The position numbers and the translations under genes are program-made. DNA of 64,000 nucleotides from Chloroflexota bacterium (GTDB lineage: Bacteria > Chloroflexota > Dehalococcoidia > Tepidiformales > Tepidiformaceae). This document shows positions 1 through 8,130 of the stretch, piece by piece; within the stretch, counting starts at the first letter, position 1; the number at the start of each line of letters is the position of its first letter. Below the pieces are notes generated by a model, which did not search any database, had not been told where the DNA came from, and saw only the letters and a program-made list of their open reading frames with translations. The DNA is taken from positions 124,001 to 188,000 of the forward strand of contig JACPOQ010000051.1 in assembly GCA_016191435.1 (NCBI GenBank), in the 5' to 3' direction.

Positions 1-377
1 CATCGCGGGTCCCTCAACGGTCCGAGTGCCGCGATTGTGACACCCGCCGTCGATTTCGCAACCATGCCGGACGGCGTTTCTCGTCGCACTCCTGGCCTCA
101 GACGGCGCGTGCCGGCGTTGTTTCGAGTTCGAGCAGGCGCGCACGGTCACCGCCTCGTGGTAGCCCAGGGCCCGCTGTTCGTCACGCCCGACCCCGGCCA
201 GATTGTGCGCATGCACACTGTTATTTTCGGGTCCTGAGGAGGGCCACCAATGGCGCACGGCCGATCCCGTCTCCGCGAGCAAGCAAGAGGGCCTGCGCCT
301 CGTAGCGAAGGCGGCTCACCCCTTCCGCGGCCGCCGCTCCGCACGCATCGAGCTCTGCGCCCTCGGCGCCCCTGTGG
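1..377. other. No recognisable gene; possible start of a leftward gene at the edge
   Basis: No reading frame here resembles a known protein. At the left edge, the minus strand reads GAGGG, seven bases, then ATG at 3-1. This could be the start of a leftward gene lying outside the window. The rest is probably the downstream flank of the crotonase gene that ends at 378. Confidence 0.3.
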
Positions 378-1181
378 TTATCCCCCCAGGCGCGGGAATT
401 TCGGCTCGCGCCGCTCCACGAGTGCCTGCGCGCCTTCGACCGCATCCGGACGCGCGACCGCGGCCCATTGCACCGGCTCCGTCGCGCGGAGTGCGTCGGC
501 GTAGCCCATCCCGAGCTGCGAATAGACGAGTTCCTTCGTATCGGCGATGGACGCCGGCGAGGCGCTCGCCGCCAGTCGCCGCACGTAGAGCTTCGCCTGT
601 TCGACGAGGTCCCCGGGTTCGCAGAGGTACTCCACGAGGCCGATTTCGTGCGCTCGCTGCGCGTCGATGCGGTCGCTGGTCCAGAGCAGGTCCAGCGCCC
701 GTCCCGGCCCCAGCAGTCGCGGCAGGATCCACGACGTGCCGTGCTCGGAGATCAGCCCGCGCTTGAGGAACACCGTCGTGAAGCTCGCGTTCGTGGATGC
801 GAAGCGCAGGTCGCACATGCCGATGAGCGCCAGCCCGCCGCCGGCGGCGACGCCGTTGATGGCCGCGATGACAGGTTTCGGTACGGAGAGCAAGTAGGTG
901 AACATCCCCGGCACCTCGTCCGGGTCCGGGGCGGCACGGTTGCGGCCGCCGCTCGCCGTGACATCAACCAGCGCCTGTGAGTCGAGCCCCGAACAGAAGC
1001 CGCGCCCCGCGCCGGTGATGACGATGCCGACCACCGCCGGGTCCTTCGCGCAGCGGTCCACGGCGTCGCGGATCTCGGCGAGCATCGAGTAGGTGACGGC
1101 GTTCAACTTCTCCGGGCGGTTGAGGGTGATCAGGCCCACCGGGTCTTCGATAGTCAGTTCGATCTCGTTGTAGCTACCCAT
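378..1181 (-). CDS. Enoyl-CoA hydratase/isomerase family protein
   Basis: This 267-residue crotonase-fold protein probably hydrates or isomerises acyl-CoA thioesters in fatty-acid or aromatic catabolism in the cytosol. The N-terminal LNRPEKLNAVT block and the TGAGRGFCSGLD segment (about 56-67) form the CoA-binding and first oxyanion-hole region. The NGVAAGGGLAL segment (about 109-119) forms the second. A glutamate in GLISEHGTSW (about 146) fits a catalytic acid. Length is normal for the family. It starts at ATG 1181 and is divergent from the amidohydrolase gene at 1348, with 166 bp between them. Substrate cannot be assigned; it is one of three crotonase paralogues in the window (also at 21306 and 32218). 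Confidence 0.93.
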   Translation of the reverse strand: MGSYNEIELTIEDPVGLITLNRPEKLNAVTYSMLAEIRDAVDRCAKDPAVVGIVITGAGRGFCSGLDSQALVDVTASGGRNRAAPDPDEVPGMFTYLLSVPKPVIAAINGVAAGGGLALIGMCDLRFASTNASFTTVFLKRGLISEHGTSWILPRLLGPGRALDLLWTSDRIDAQRAHEIGLVEYLCEPGDLVEQAKLYVRRLAASASPASIADTKELVYSQLGMGYADALRATEPVQWAAVARPDAVEGAQALVERREPKFPRLGG

Positions 1182-1347
1182 GGGATGCCTCCGTTATTCG
1201 GCGACGATACGCCACTGCTTCGCGCCTGTGGGGACCGCAAGGGATATCGCCACCGGGACCAAATGTATCCATTGACATGGTCGCATGGCCGCCGTAAAAG
1301 GGATTCGTTCGCGTCACGTTAATCAGTGCGTGCGTGTGGAGAGCCCC

Positions 1348-2499
1348 ATGGCAACAGCAGGGACGGTCCTCGAAATCCCGGAGATCGTTGGCATCGGCGA
1401 TGCCCGCTACCGGGTGGCACAGGGCGAGGGCTGGCGGCCGCCCGCGGGCACGATTGTCGTTTCCGCCGATAGCCACTGGCTCGAAGGCGACATCTGGATC
1501 GACCGCTTCCCGGCGCACCTCAAGGACCGCGCGCCGCGCATGCGCTTCCAGAATGGAGGCTACGAGCTCGAGGTCGATGGCAAGCTCTCGACGCTGGAGG
1601 GCCAGGCCGAGCGTATCTGCGCGTTCGAATGCGTACCGGGCTTCAACAACGTCGAAGCGCGGCTCAAGGACCTCGATGCCGAGGGCGTGGCGAAAGAGAT
1701 CCTGTTCCCGCAGCGGACGCTGGGAATGAACCGGCTCGAAGACCTCGAATACCGCATGGCCTGCTTCCGCGCCTACAACCAGCACATGTCCGACGTCTGC
1801 GCGGGCCAACCCGGGCGGCTCCACGGCGTGGCCGTGCTCAACTGGTGGGACCCGGACGCCACCCGCGACGCGCTCCAGGAGATCAAGGCGCTCGGCTTCA
1901 AGACGGCGCTCATTCCCATCTCCCCGGGCAAGCACGCCGATGGCGAACCCGTGATGTACAACAGCGAACGCATGGAGCCGTTCTGGGCCGCGATCGAAGA
2001 GTCCGGGCTGCCCATCTGCTACCACATCGGCGAGAACTCGAAGGCCGGCGGCCGCGGCCTCGCCGGCATCTTCGTGATGGAGCAGATGGGCGGGATGCGC
2101 AACATCTGGTCCACCCTCGTCTTCGGGGGCGTCTTCGACCGCAATCCCGGCCTGTGCGTGGTGTTCGTCGAAAGCGGTTTGCACTGGGTGCCGGGTGCGC
2201 TCCAGGACGCGGACCTCATCTACCAGTCGTTTCCGACGCACGTCGAGCCGCGGCTCGGCCATTCGCCCAGCTACTACTGGTTCAACAACTGCTACGCGAC
2301 CTTCATGGTGGACCCGGCGGGCCTCGCGCTGATCGACCGCATCGGCGCGGGCCGCGCGATGTGGTCCTCGGACTACCCGCACAACGAAAGCACGCTGGGC
2401 TACACCCGCAGCGCCATCGAGGCGGTGTTCAAGTCCACGTCCGAGGCGGACGCACGCAAGATCGTCGGCGGCAACGCGATCGAGGTCTTTGGGCTGTAG
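1348..2499 (+). CDS. Amidohydrolase-2 family metal-dependent hydrolase
   Basis: This TIM-barrel hydrolase/decarboxylase belongs to the amidohydrolase-2 (ACMSD-like) group. It has the early SADSHW metal-site motif (about 39-44), a mid-protein CYHIGEN strand with a likely metal-binding histidine, and a late WSSDYPHNES motif (about 339-348) carrying the conserved aspartate and histidine. The start at 1348 is preferred over an upstream in-frame codon at 1285 because GGAGAG lies about 6 bases before it and the homology-like region begins after it; the product is then 383 residues. Members act on aromatic carboxylates or similar acids. The substrate here is unknown. The neighbouring crotonase suggests a catabolic role. 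Confidence 0.88.
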   Translation: MATAGTVLEIPEIVGIGDARYRVAQGEGWRPPAGTIVVSADSHWLEGDIWIDRFPAHLKDRAPRMRFQNGGYELEVDGKLSTLEGQAERICAFECVPGFNNVEARLKDLDAEGVAKEILFPQRTLGMNRLEDLEYRMACFRAYNQHMSDVCAGQPGRLHGVAVLNWWDPDATRDALQEIKALGFKTALIPISPGKHADGEPVMYNSERMEPFWAAIEESGLPICYHIGENSKAGGRGLAGIFVMEQMGGMRNIWSTLVFGGVFDRNPGLCVVFVESGLHWVPGALQDADLIYQSFPTHVEPRLGHSPSYYWFNNCYATFMVDPAGLALIDRIGAGRAMWSSDYPHNESTLGYTRSAIEAVFKSTSEADARKIVGGNAIEVFGL

Positions 2500-2502
2500 C
2501 GG

Positions 2503-2530
2503 GCTGTTGGCCGTTGGCCACTGGCCATTG
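2503..2530 (+). repeat. Degenerate heptad array, GTTGGCC family
   Basis: Three to four 7-bp units of the type GTTGGCC/ACTGGCC follow directly after the amidohydrolase stop codon. A related array in the opposite orientation lies at 3104-3130, on the other side of the next gene. Confidence 0.75.
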
Positions 2531-2628
2531 CAGTGTGTCCCAGAGGCGGCGCAATTCGCCGCGAATTGCGCTAGTCTAGCGCGCGAAAACGCGGCTGGTG
2601 GTGGCTGCCGTTTCGGAAGGGGCGAGGC

Positions 2629-3102
2629 ATGAGCGTTTCCGTTATGACCGAGCGCGCGCTATCGGCGGCAGCGCCGGGGGCCCAACCGGCTGTGGCCGCG
2701 GCGCCATCTGCCGTCAACGCGATCGCGGCCGTGGCCGCGTACTTCCCGACTGAAACCATGGGCGCCTACCTTGCCGTGCTCGCGCTCATCCAGCCCGATA
2801 CGGCGGGAGCGCGTTGGCTGTTTTTCAGCGTCTTCCTCGTGTTCACGACGGTCGTGGTGCTGTACTACGCCGCGAACAAGCACCACACGGTGACGGGCGC
2901 GAGGATCGACCGCCGCAGCCTGGCGTGGCTGCTGGTCTTCGCCCTCGGCTCGTTCGCCATCTGGTCCGCGACGACGCCGTGGAGCCCGTTCCGGGACATC
3001 TCCAGCGATGCACCCCGGTATGCGGGTGCGATCACGATCATCGTCTCGCCGCTGCTGCCGATGGCGGCGCAGGTGCTTCACATCACGCCGCCATGGCGGT
3101 GA
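2629..3102 (+). CDS. Small multi-pass membrane protein of unknown function
   Basis: This 157-residue protein was not recognised. It has an Ala/Pro-rich N-terminus of about 30 residues and then about four hydrophobic segments: AAVAAYFPTETMGAYLAVLAL, WLFFSVFLVFTTVVVLYY, LAWLLVFALGSFAIW and ITIIVSPLLPMAAQVL. GGAAGGGGCGAGG precedes ATG 2629. It stands alone, flanked on both sides by 7-bp repeat arrays in opposite orientations. Nothing suggests transport or enzymatic residues. It is probably a plasma-membrane protein. Confidence 0.75.
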   Translation: MSVSVMTERALSAAAPGAQPAVAAAPSAVNAIAAVAAYFPTETMGAYLAVLALIQPDTAGARWLFFSVFLVFTTVVVLYYAANKHHTVTGARIDRRSLAWLLVFALGSFAIWSATTPWSPFRDISSDAPRYAGAITIIVSPLLPMAAQVLHITPPWR

Positions 3103-3103
3103 G

Positions 3104-3130
3104 AATGGCCAACAGCCAATGGCCTTCAGG
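3104..3130 (+). repeat. Degenerate heptad array, AATGGCC/AACAGCC (inverted GTTGGCC family)
   Basis: Three 7-bp units start at the stop codon of the membrane-protein gene. They are the reverse-complement type of the array at 2503-2530, so the gene at 2629-3102 sits between opposed arrays. Confidence 0.72.
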
Positions 3131-3317
3131 GGAGGGGGCGCTTACGGAGCGGACGCAGCAACCCAGCCTCCCCACGCACCAGTCTACGACCCCCGGCGCG
3201 CGCGTCAATTCCTGTCGGCACATGATGGCGTCTCAGGAATTCATGGAAAGGGGGAAGAGGGCCTCGGCTCTCCGGTAGGTTGTAGCTGCTGAAGCACACC
3301 GAAGGAGAAGTGGGCCC

Positions 3318-4313
3318 ATGCACAGGCTCGGAACTCCGAACTCGGGGCTCAGAACTCGGCGCTCCCCTATCATCCGCCCAATGGAAGTGTGGTCCTTCGT
3401 CAACGGCAACTGGCGCGAAGGCGACCTCGCGTTCGCGGACCAGCGCTGGTTCGACCTTGCCGACGACGCGGCGGAGCTCCACAGCCTCGCCGAGCGCTTC
3501 GGCCTCCACCCTCTCGCGGTGGAGGACTGCCTCTCGCCGCTGATGCACGCGCCGAAGATCGATGAGTTCCCGGACTATCTCTTCATCGTCTTCCAGGCTG
3601 CGCTCCCGAACCTGAGCGAAGACCACGCGATGGAGGAGGTGGACGTCTTCCTCGGCCACAACTTCGTGATCACCTACCAGGACCGTGCGCTGGCCGAGAT
3701 GGGCCAGGTTCGGTCGGTGCTGCGCCAGGGTATCACCGTCCGTCCCGGCGTGGATGGCATCCTGTATGAGGTCATCGACCGCCTGGTGGACTCGACGCTG
3801 CCGGTGGTCGAACGCATCGGCGGCGAGTTGGACGAGATTCACCAGGCCGTGCTCGATAGCCCGGGCGGGCGCATTCCGAGCCACGACATCGTTACGCTGC
3901 GGTCCCAGGCGGGGCGGATCCGGCGAGTGCTGACGCCGGAGATGACGGTCGCGCAGCGCCTCAGCCGCGGCGAATTCAACGTCATCTCGGAAGCCAACCG
4001 CGTCTACTACCGCGACATCTACGACCACCTCGTGCGCATCGACCTCGCCCTGGAGAACGTGCGCGAGGACGCCGAGGTCGTGCTCAGCACCTACCTGAGC
4101 TCGCTCAACAACCGCATGAGCGAAGTGATGAAGGTGATCACCGTGGTGGCCGCGCTGGCGCTGCCGGCGACCGTCATCACAGGCGTCTTCGGCACGAACT
4201 TCGACAACGTGCCGGGTCTGCATAGCAACTGGGGCTTCGCGCTCATGGTGGGGGCCATCGTCGGCGTGGGCGGCACGATGGCCCTGTACTTCCACCGCCG
4301 TGGCTGGATTTAG
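3318..4313 (+). CDS. corA: CorA-family divalent cation transporter
   Basis: This is a 2-TM-GxN (CorA) metal ion channel subunit, probably pentameric in the plasma membrane. It has the cytosolic alpha/beta domain (FGLHPLAVEDCLS, about 60-72), a long stalk helix (about 200-275) and two C-terminal transmembrane helices. The signature after TM1 reads FGTNF (GTN about 292-294) instead of the canonical GMN, so ion selectivity is uncertain. ATG 3318 is supported by GGAGAAG at a spacing of 7. An ATG at 3381 lies closer to the conserved domain but has no visible ribosome-binding site. Residues 3-16 of the longer form are encoded by a six-unit heptad repeat. Length is normal. Confidence 0.9.
   Translation: MHRLGTPNSGLRTRRSPIIRPMEVWSFVNGNWREGDLAFADQRWFDLADDAAELHSLAERFGLHPLAVEDCLSPLMHAPKIDEFPDYLFIVFQAALPNLSEDHAMEEVDVFLGHNFVITYQDRALAEMGQVRSVLRQGITVRPGVDGILYEVIDRLVDSTLPVVERIGGELDEIHQAVLDSPGGRIPSHDIVTLRSQAGRIRRVLTPEMTVAQRLSRGEFNVISEANRVYYRDIYDHLVRIDLALENVREDAEVVLSTYLSSLNNRMSEVMKVITVVAALALPATVITGVFGTNFDNVPGLHSNWGFALMVGAIVGVGGTMALYFHRRGWI
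3323..3364 (+). repeat. Six-unit heptad array inside the corA 5' end
   Basis: Six consecutive 7-bp units all end in CTC, for example GGAACTC and CGAACTC. Total length is 42 bp, so reading frame is preserved. The array lies between the corA ribosome-binding site/ATG and the conserved coding region. It belongs to the same family as the CCCGAGT arrays at 6092-6458, in reverse complement. Confidence 0.82.
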
Positions 4314-4314
4314 G

Positions 4315-4349
4315 GATTCACGGTTCACGATTTCAGATTCACTATTCTG
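4315..4349 (+). repeat. Heptad array, GATTCAC family
   Basis: Four to five 7-bp units (GATTCAC, GGTTCAC and variants) begin two bases after the corA stop codon and end about 14 bases before the next gene's likely GTG start. A related GAATCGC array occurs at 33070-33103. Confidence 0.78.
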
Positions 4350-4362
4350 TTACTGTGGCGGC

Positions 4363-5370
4363 GTGTCCCTGATCGAGCGCCTGAAGTCCCGCTTCGCGGC
4401 CGCGGTGCCAGCGGTCGATGTCGAACCGGTGACGTTTCCGGCGTACCCACCGGCGTACCCCGCGGACGTGTTCACGGTGCCGGTCGTCCTCGTGAGCTAC
4501 TTCCCGGTGGCGAATGGCCGCATCTCGCGGGCCGTGACGGGCGATATCGACGCGCCGCTCGAGGCCATTCGCCGCCACACGGCGCAGGCAACGGACGCCG
4601 CCGTGCGCGCGCTCGAGCTCGGCAGCATGTACCACGGCTACAAGGACGCCGCGGCGGCGCCGAGCCTGCGCTACGCGATCCTCGATCGTGTCGAATTCCT
4701 CGAACCGCTCCCGACCTGGCGAAAGCCGGGGCACGCCGCCCCCATGACCGACTACCGCGCAATCATGGAGCGCATTGGCATCGAGCGCCGGGTCGAAGAG
4801 CGCGGCGTCAAGGAAGTCTGGATCTGGGGCTATCACGGCGGCGTGGTCGATCTCTGGGAATCGAACATGTCCGGGCCGTTCGGCGATATCAGCAACAGCG
4901 ACCGCGACCCGGGCGACCTGCCGGTCTTCGGCCATACCTACACCGTGTACCACTACAACTACGGCCGCGGCGCCTCCGAGGCGATCGAGGACCACATGCA
5001 CCAGGTCGAGGCCGTCCTCCGCCACGCCGACCCGGAGCTGTTCTGGGAGCGTTTCGTGGGCAAACCGGGCGAAGGGCGGTGTGGCTGGGCGCACTTCCCG
5101 CCGAACGGCACGCGCGACTACGACTGGGCCAACCGCCGGCCCATCGCGACGGACATCGAGGACTGGCGGCCCGAGGGCGGCCGGCGCACCTCGCTGGATA
5201 GCCGGCGCTGGCGCAGCGACAGCCTCACCTGGTTCACCTACTGGATGGAGAACCTCCCGGGCCGCGACACCGGGCTGGCGTACCGTGGCCGGCCGCTGAC
5301 CAACTGGTGGCAGTTCATCGGCGATTGGGACGGCGCGATGGCGCGCGGGGAGGGGCTGGTTGCCCGGTAA
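4363..5370 (+). CDS. Conserved-looking protein of unknown function
   Basis: This protein of about 335 residues was not assigned to a family. It is rich in aromatic residues and has several compact motifs: FTVPVVLVSYFPV, GVKEVWIWGYHGGVVDLWESNMSG, FGHTYTVYHYNYGRG and CGWAHFPPNG. These resemble an extracellular-type glycan- or ligand-binding enzyme fold, but no signal peptide is visible. GTG 4363 is chosen because the upstream in-frame extension is encoded by the heptad array at 4315-4349, which is unlikely to be protein. It is not obviously linked to its neighbours. Confidence 0.78.
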   Translation: MSLIERLKSRFAAAVPAVDVEPVTFPAYPPAYPADVFTVPVVLVSYFPVANGRISRAVTGDIDAPLEAIRRHTAQATDAAVRALELGSMYHGYKDAAAAPSLRYAILDRVEFLEPLPTWRKPGHAAPMTDYRAIMERIGIERRVEERGVKEVWIWGYHGGVVDLWESNMSGPFGDISNSDRDPGDLPVFGHTYTVYHYNYGRGASEAIEDHMHQVEAVLRHADPELFWERFVGKPGEGRCGWAHFPPNGTRDYDWANRRPIATDIEDWRPEGGRRTSLDSRRWRSDSLTWFTYWMENLPGRDTGLAYRGRPLTNWWQFIGDWDGAMARGEGLVAR

Positions 5371-5502
5371 CGGCCGAGGGTGATGCCGGCCGCATAGAAA
5401 TCGCGGGCCGCGGGCAACCGATCGCGCCCCTTCTCTCGTAGACCCCTGTACGGAGCGAGCAACAACGCGGTCCGCCACGGCCCGCGACAGGATGGAGGGG
5501 AT

Positions 5503-6090
5503 ATGCGATTTCGCGTGATTGGCGCGCTGGCCGGCGCCCTGGCAGTGGCGCTGCTGGCCACGGCGTGCGGCGGCGACGACAACTATGGTGCGGCTCCCGC
5601 CAACACCACCGGCGCCGCCGCAACCGTGGCCGCCACGACGGGTACATCCGCAACAGCTGGGGCCACCAGTTCCGGCGCCGCCGCGGCAGCGGTGAAGATC
5701 GCCGATGTCGGTACGCTCGGCAAAATCGTGACCGATGCCTCCGGCCGCACGCTCTACGTGTTCGATACCGATACGGCCGGCAGCGGCAAGAGCGCCTGCA
5801 GTGGCGGTTGCGCGAGCACCTGGCCGCCGGCGGTCGCGCCCGCGACCATCACGAAGCCCGACGGGCTCACTGGCGACCTGACGGCCATCACGCGCGACGA
5901 CGGCACGAGGCAGCTCGCGCTCGGCGGCCGGCCGCTCTACCTCTATGCCGGGGACGCGGCCGCGGGGGATGCGAAGGGTGACGGCATCGGTGGCATCTGG
6001 CACGTGGTCAAGGCCACTGGCGTCACCACGGAGGCCGCGCCCTCGGCCGCGCCCGCGGGGACCGCGAAGAGCGACCCGTACGGTTATTAA
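5503..6090 (+). CDS. Secreted-repeat (COG4315-type) lipoprotein
   Basis: This 195-residue predicted lipoprotein has an N-terminal hydrophobic signal ending in the lipobox LLATAC (cysteine about 24). An Ala/Thr/Gly-rich linker of about 40 residues follows. Two copies of the secreted-repeat motif come next: GRTLYVFDTDTAGSGKSACSGGCASTWPP and GRPLYLYAGDAAAGDAKGDGIGGIWHVV. This domain is widespread in exported proteins, function unknown; it is probably anchored on the outer face of the membrane. GGAGGGGAT lies just before ATG 5503. The gene ends immediately before a heptad array and a 167-bp tandem duplication. Confidence 0.88.
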   Translation: MRFRVIGALAGALAVALLATACGGDDNYGAAPANTTGAAATVAATTGTSATAGATSSGAAAAAVKIADVGTLGKIVTDASGRTLYVFDTDTAGSGKSACSGGCASTWPPAVAPATITKPDGLTGDLTAITRDDGTRQLALGGRPLYLYAGDAAAGDAKGDGIGGIWHVVKATGVTTEAAPSAAPAGTAKSDPYGY

Positions 6091-6091
6091 G

Positions 6092-6458
6092 TCCCGAGTT
6101 TCGAGTCCCGAGGCCCGAGGCCCGAGGCCCGAGCGGGTGTAACGGAACCGCGCGCGTAAGCAAGCGGCCAGGCGTGGACAACTGAATGCCGGTGGCGCGG
6201 CAGCTCGGCGGCGCGTTCGAAAGGGGGTGGTGGGCCGCGATCGGCGCGGCCCCGGGGGCGATTTCAGAGCAGTTTCGAGTCCCGAGTTCCGAGGCCCGAG
6301 CGGGTGTAACGGAACCGCGCGCGTAAGCAAGCGGCCAGGCGTGGACAACTGAATGCCGGTGGCGTGGCAGCTCGGCGGCGCGTTCGAAAGGGGGTGGTGG
6401 GCCGCGATCGGCGCGGCCCCGGGGTGATTTTCAGAGCAGTTCCGGGTTCCGAGGCCCC
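6092..6458 (+). repeat. Three heptad arrays bounding a 167-bp tandem duplication
   Basis: A segment at 6134-6270 recurs almost unchanged at 6301-6437 (offset 167 bp), with only a few differences near 6197/6364 and 6255/6422. Each copy is preceded by a GAG-phased heptad array: six units at 6092-6133 and four at 6272-6300. A degenerate third array follows at 6438-6458. The first two arrays differ by whole 7-bp units, since the flanking blocks are offset by 174 bp on one side of the array and 167 bp on the other. There is no convincing coding frame. The whole region fills the gap between convergent genes. Confidence 0.88.
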
Positions 6459-6483
6459 CAGCGCTGGGCGCGCACGGCGGTGA

Positions 6484-7641
6484 TTAGCGGCGGCGACGCC
6501 GCAGCGTGACCGCGAGCGTCGCTGTCGCCGCCAGTACCATTGCGAGCGAGCCGAGGAACAATGGCCCTTGCACGCTGGAGTCCGCGCGCCCGGAACCGGT
6601 GGCGGGCGCGCCCGGGGCCACCGGGGCCGGGCCGGCCGACGGGGATAGCACGAAGTCCGTGAAGTCGCGCAGGAAGAAGCCGGGTGGCTTCCCGCAGGGG
6701 AGCTCGACGCCGACGATGCGCCCGCCGCCCACGAGCGTCAGCCCGCCAAATGGGACGGCGTAGCGGCCCGCCCAGGCGATGCCATATTCCGCGCCTTTGT
6801 AGCGAAGCGGGAGGTCCCTGTCGTTGCCGATGCGGAACACCGCGTAGACCTGTCCCCCGGGATACTCGAAGAACTGCGGGATCGCGGTTTCGGAGCGCAC
6901 GAACTGCTCGCACTGCCACGAGGCGAGGCCGCGCACGGGCTCGCGGCTCACCGACTGGATTGCGTCGCGGTATGCCAGCAGCGCGATCAGCCCCGCGGCG
7001 TCGTTGGCCTGCGTGAGCGCAATAACCTCGTCGACCTCGGCGATGCCGGTGCGCGTCCCGAGCGGATAGCCCAGCCCAACGCCCGGCTGCCGTGCGGGCA
7101 CCCGGACCGATGGCGCCGTGCCTGAGACTGAACCCGCGGAGCCGCCCGGTACGGCCGCAAGGAGGCGCGTCTCGGCGCCGGCCGGCGCCGGCGGGAGTTC
7201 GATGTAGAGCCCAAGCGTGCTGTCCTCGCTGCCAAGGTCGTTGGCCGTGGCGATGAGCGGCCGGGCGCACGGGACGCTCCCGCAGGAAACTTCGCCCACG
7301 AGCCACTCCGTGCGGGGTTGGAAGTTCGCGCCATAGACATACCAGCTGTCCGGCTGGTCGCCCGGCCAGGCGCGAAGGCGTGGCGGGTCCTGCGGCGGAG
7401 TTGGCGTCGAGCCGGGGGCGATGGGCGGCGGGCCGGCGAAGGGCAACGTTGGGGTGGGCGTGGCCGTCGGCGCGACCGTCCCGGCGGCCGTCGCGGTGGC
7501 GGTCGGGGTCGTGGGTGAGGGCGTCGCCACGGTGCCCGTCGCGGGCGAAGTCGTGGTCGGCGAGGGGCTCTGCGCGAGCGCGACACCGGTCGTCAGGCCC
7601 GCGACTGCCATGAGCGATGCCAGGCCCAGTCGAAACGTCAT
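6484..7641 (-). CDS. Secreted, membrane-anchored protein with Thr/Pro-rich stalk
   Basis: This protein of about 385 residues has an N-terminal signal peptide (MTFRLGLASLMAVAGLTTGVALAQ). A mucin-like Ser/Thr/Pro stalk follows (about 25-85). A unique domain with paired cysteines (VSCGSVPCAR, WQCEQF, VELPCGK) comes next. A C-terminal transmembrane helix then runs into RRRRR. This layout fits a cell-surface protein anchored by its C-terminus. ATG 7641 is preferred to 7656 because GAGGG lies six bases before it. The gene lies 21 bp downstream of the SH3b gene on the same strand, so the two are probably co-transcribed. Function is unknown. Confidence 0.82.
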   Translation of the reverse strand: MTFRLGLASLMAVAGLTTGVALAQSPSPTTTSPATGTVATPSPTTPTATATAAGTVAPTATPTPTLPFAGPPPIAPGSTPTPPQDPPRLRAWPGDQPDSWYVYGANFQPRTEWLVGEVSCGSVPCARPLIATANDLGSEDSTLGLYIELPPAPAGAETRLLAAVPGGSAGSVSGTAPSVRVPARQPGVGLGYPLGTRTGIAEVDEVIALTQANDAAGLIALLAYRDAIQSVSREPVRGLASWQCEQFVRSETAIPQFFEYPGGQVYAVFRIGNDRDLPLRYKGAEYGIAWAGRYAVPFGGLTLVGGGRIVGVELPCGKPPGFFLRDFTDFVLSPSAGPAPVAPGAPATGSGRADSSVQGPLFLGSLAMVLAATATLAVTLRRRRR

Positions 7642-7662
7642 TCGAAGCCCTCGCATCGCAGG

Positions 7663-8130
7663 TTACTGCCGCGCAACGAACGCGGCGCTGACCCAGCCGG
7701 TGTTGCCCGACGGCGCCGTCACGGGCAGCCTGCCCTCCGGCACGCCATCCTTGCCGATGACCGCCAGGAGCACCCCATCGGGCAGGCACTCTAGCACGGG
7801 TGCGTCCGTTTCCGGGCGTTGGCGAAGGTTGAGACAATCGCCGGGCGTGCGCACCTGACCTGACAGGTCGGGCCAGGCGGCAAGTACAACCTGCCCGCCC
7901 GCCGAGTCGCAGTTCGCCAGCGGGCCCGTGACGAAGCTCGCCGTCGCGCCGCGGATGGAGAGCAGCACCGGCAGGCTGCCGCCGATTCCGCCCGGGCTGC
8001 CGGTGCAACTGCCGGGGTAGTCCGCGGTCAACACGAGGGTGTCTCCGTCGAGCCAGCGGGAGATGCGCGCGTCGGAAAGCGGCACTCGCAGCGTGGCGGC
8101 GGGCGTGCCGGAGCCGGCGTTGGGTGGCAT
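7663..8130 (-). CDS. SH3b-domain protein of unknown function
   Basis: This 155-residue protein has an N-terminal domain containing DGDTLVLTADYPGSC. A bacterial SH3-type domain follows at the C-terminus (about 95-155), with the typical GDCLNLRQRPETDAPVLECLPDG opening and GNTGWVSAAFV closing strands. Such domains bind peptidoglycan or serve as extracellular linkers. No signal peptide is visible from the ATG at 8130, and no ribosome-binding site precedes it. Its 5' end overlaps the 5' end of the opposite-strand gene at 8124, so the N-terminus of one or both genes may be wrong or rearranged. Confidence 0.75.
   Translation of the reverse strand: MPPNAGSGTPAATLRVPLSDARISRWLDGDTLVLTADYPGSCTGSPGGIGGSLPVLLSIRGATASFVTGPLANCDSAGGQVVLAAWPDLSGQVRTPGDCLNLRQRPETDAPVLECLPDGVLLAVIGKDGVPEGRLPVTAPSGNTGWVSAAFVARQ

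Noticed and set aside
4342..6348. 668-residue frame on the minus strand across 4.3-6.3 kb
   Set aside because: It spans two real plus-strand genes and the repeat region. The composition is typical of antisense frames.
6092..6458. CRISPR array
   Set aside because: The repeats are 7-bp units and a 167-bp duplication, not 28-37-bp repeats with unique spacers, and there are no cas genes.
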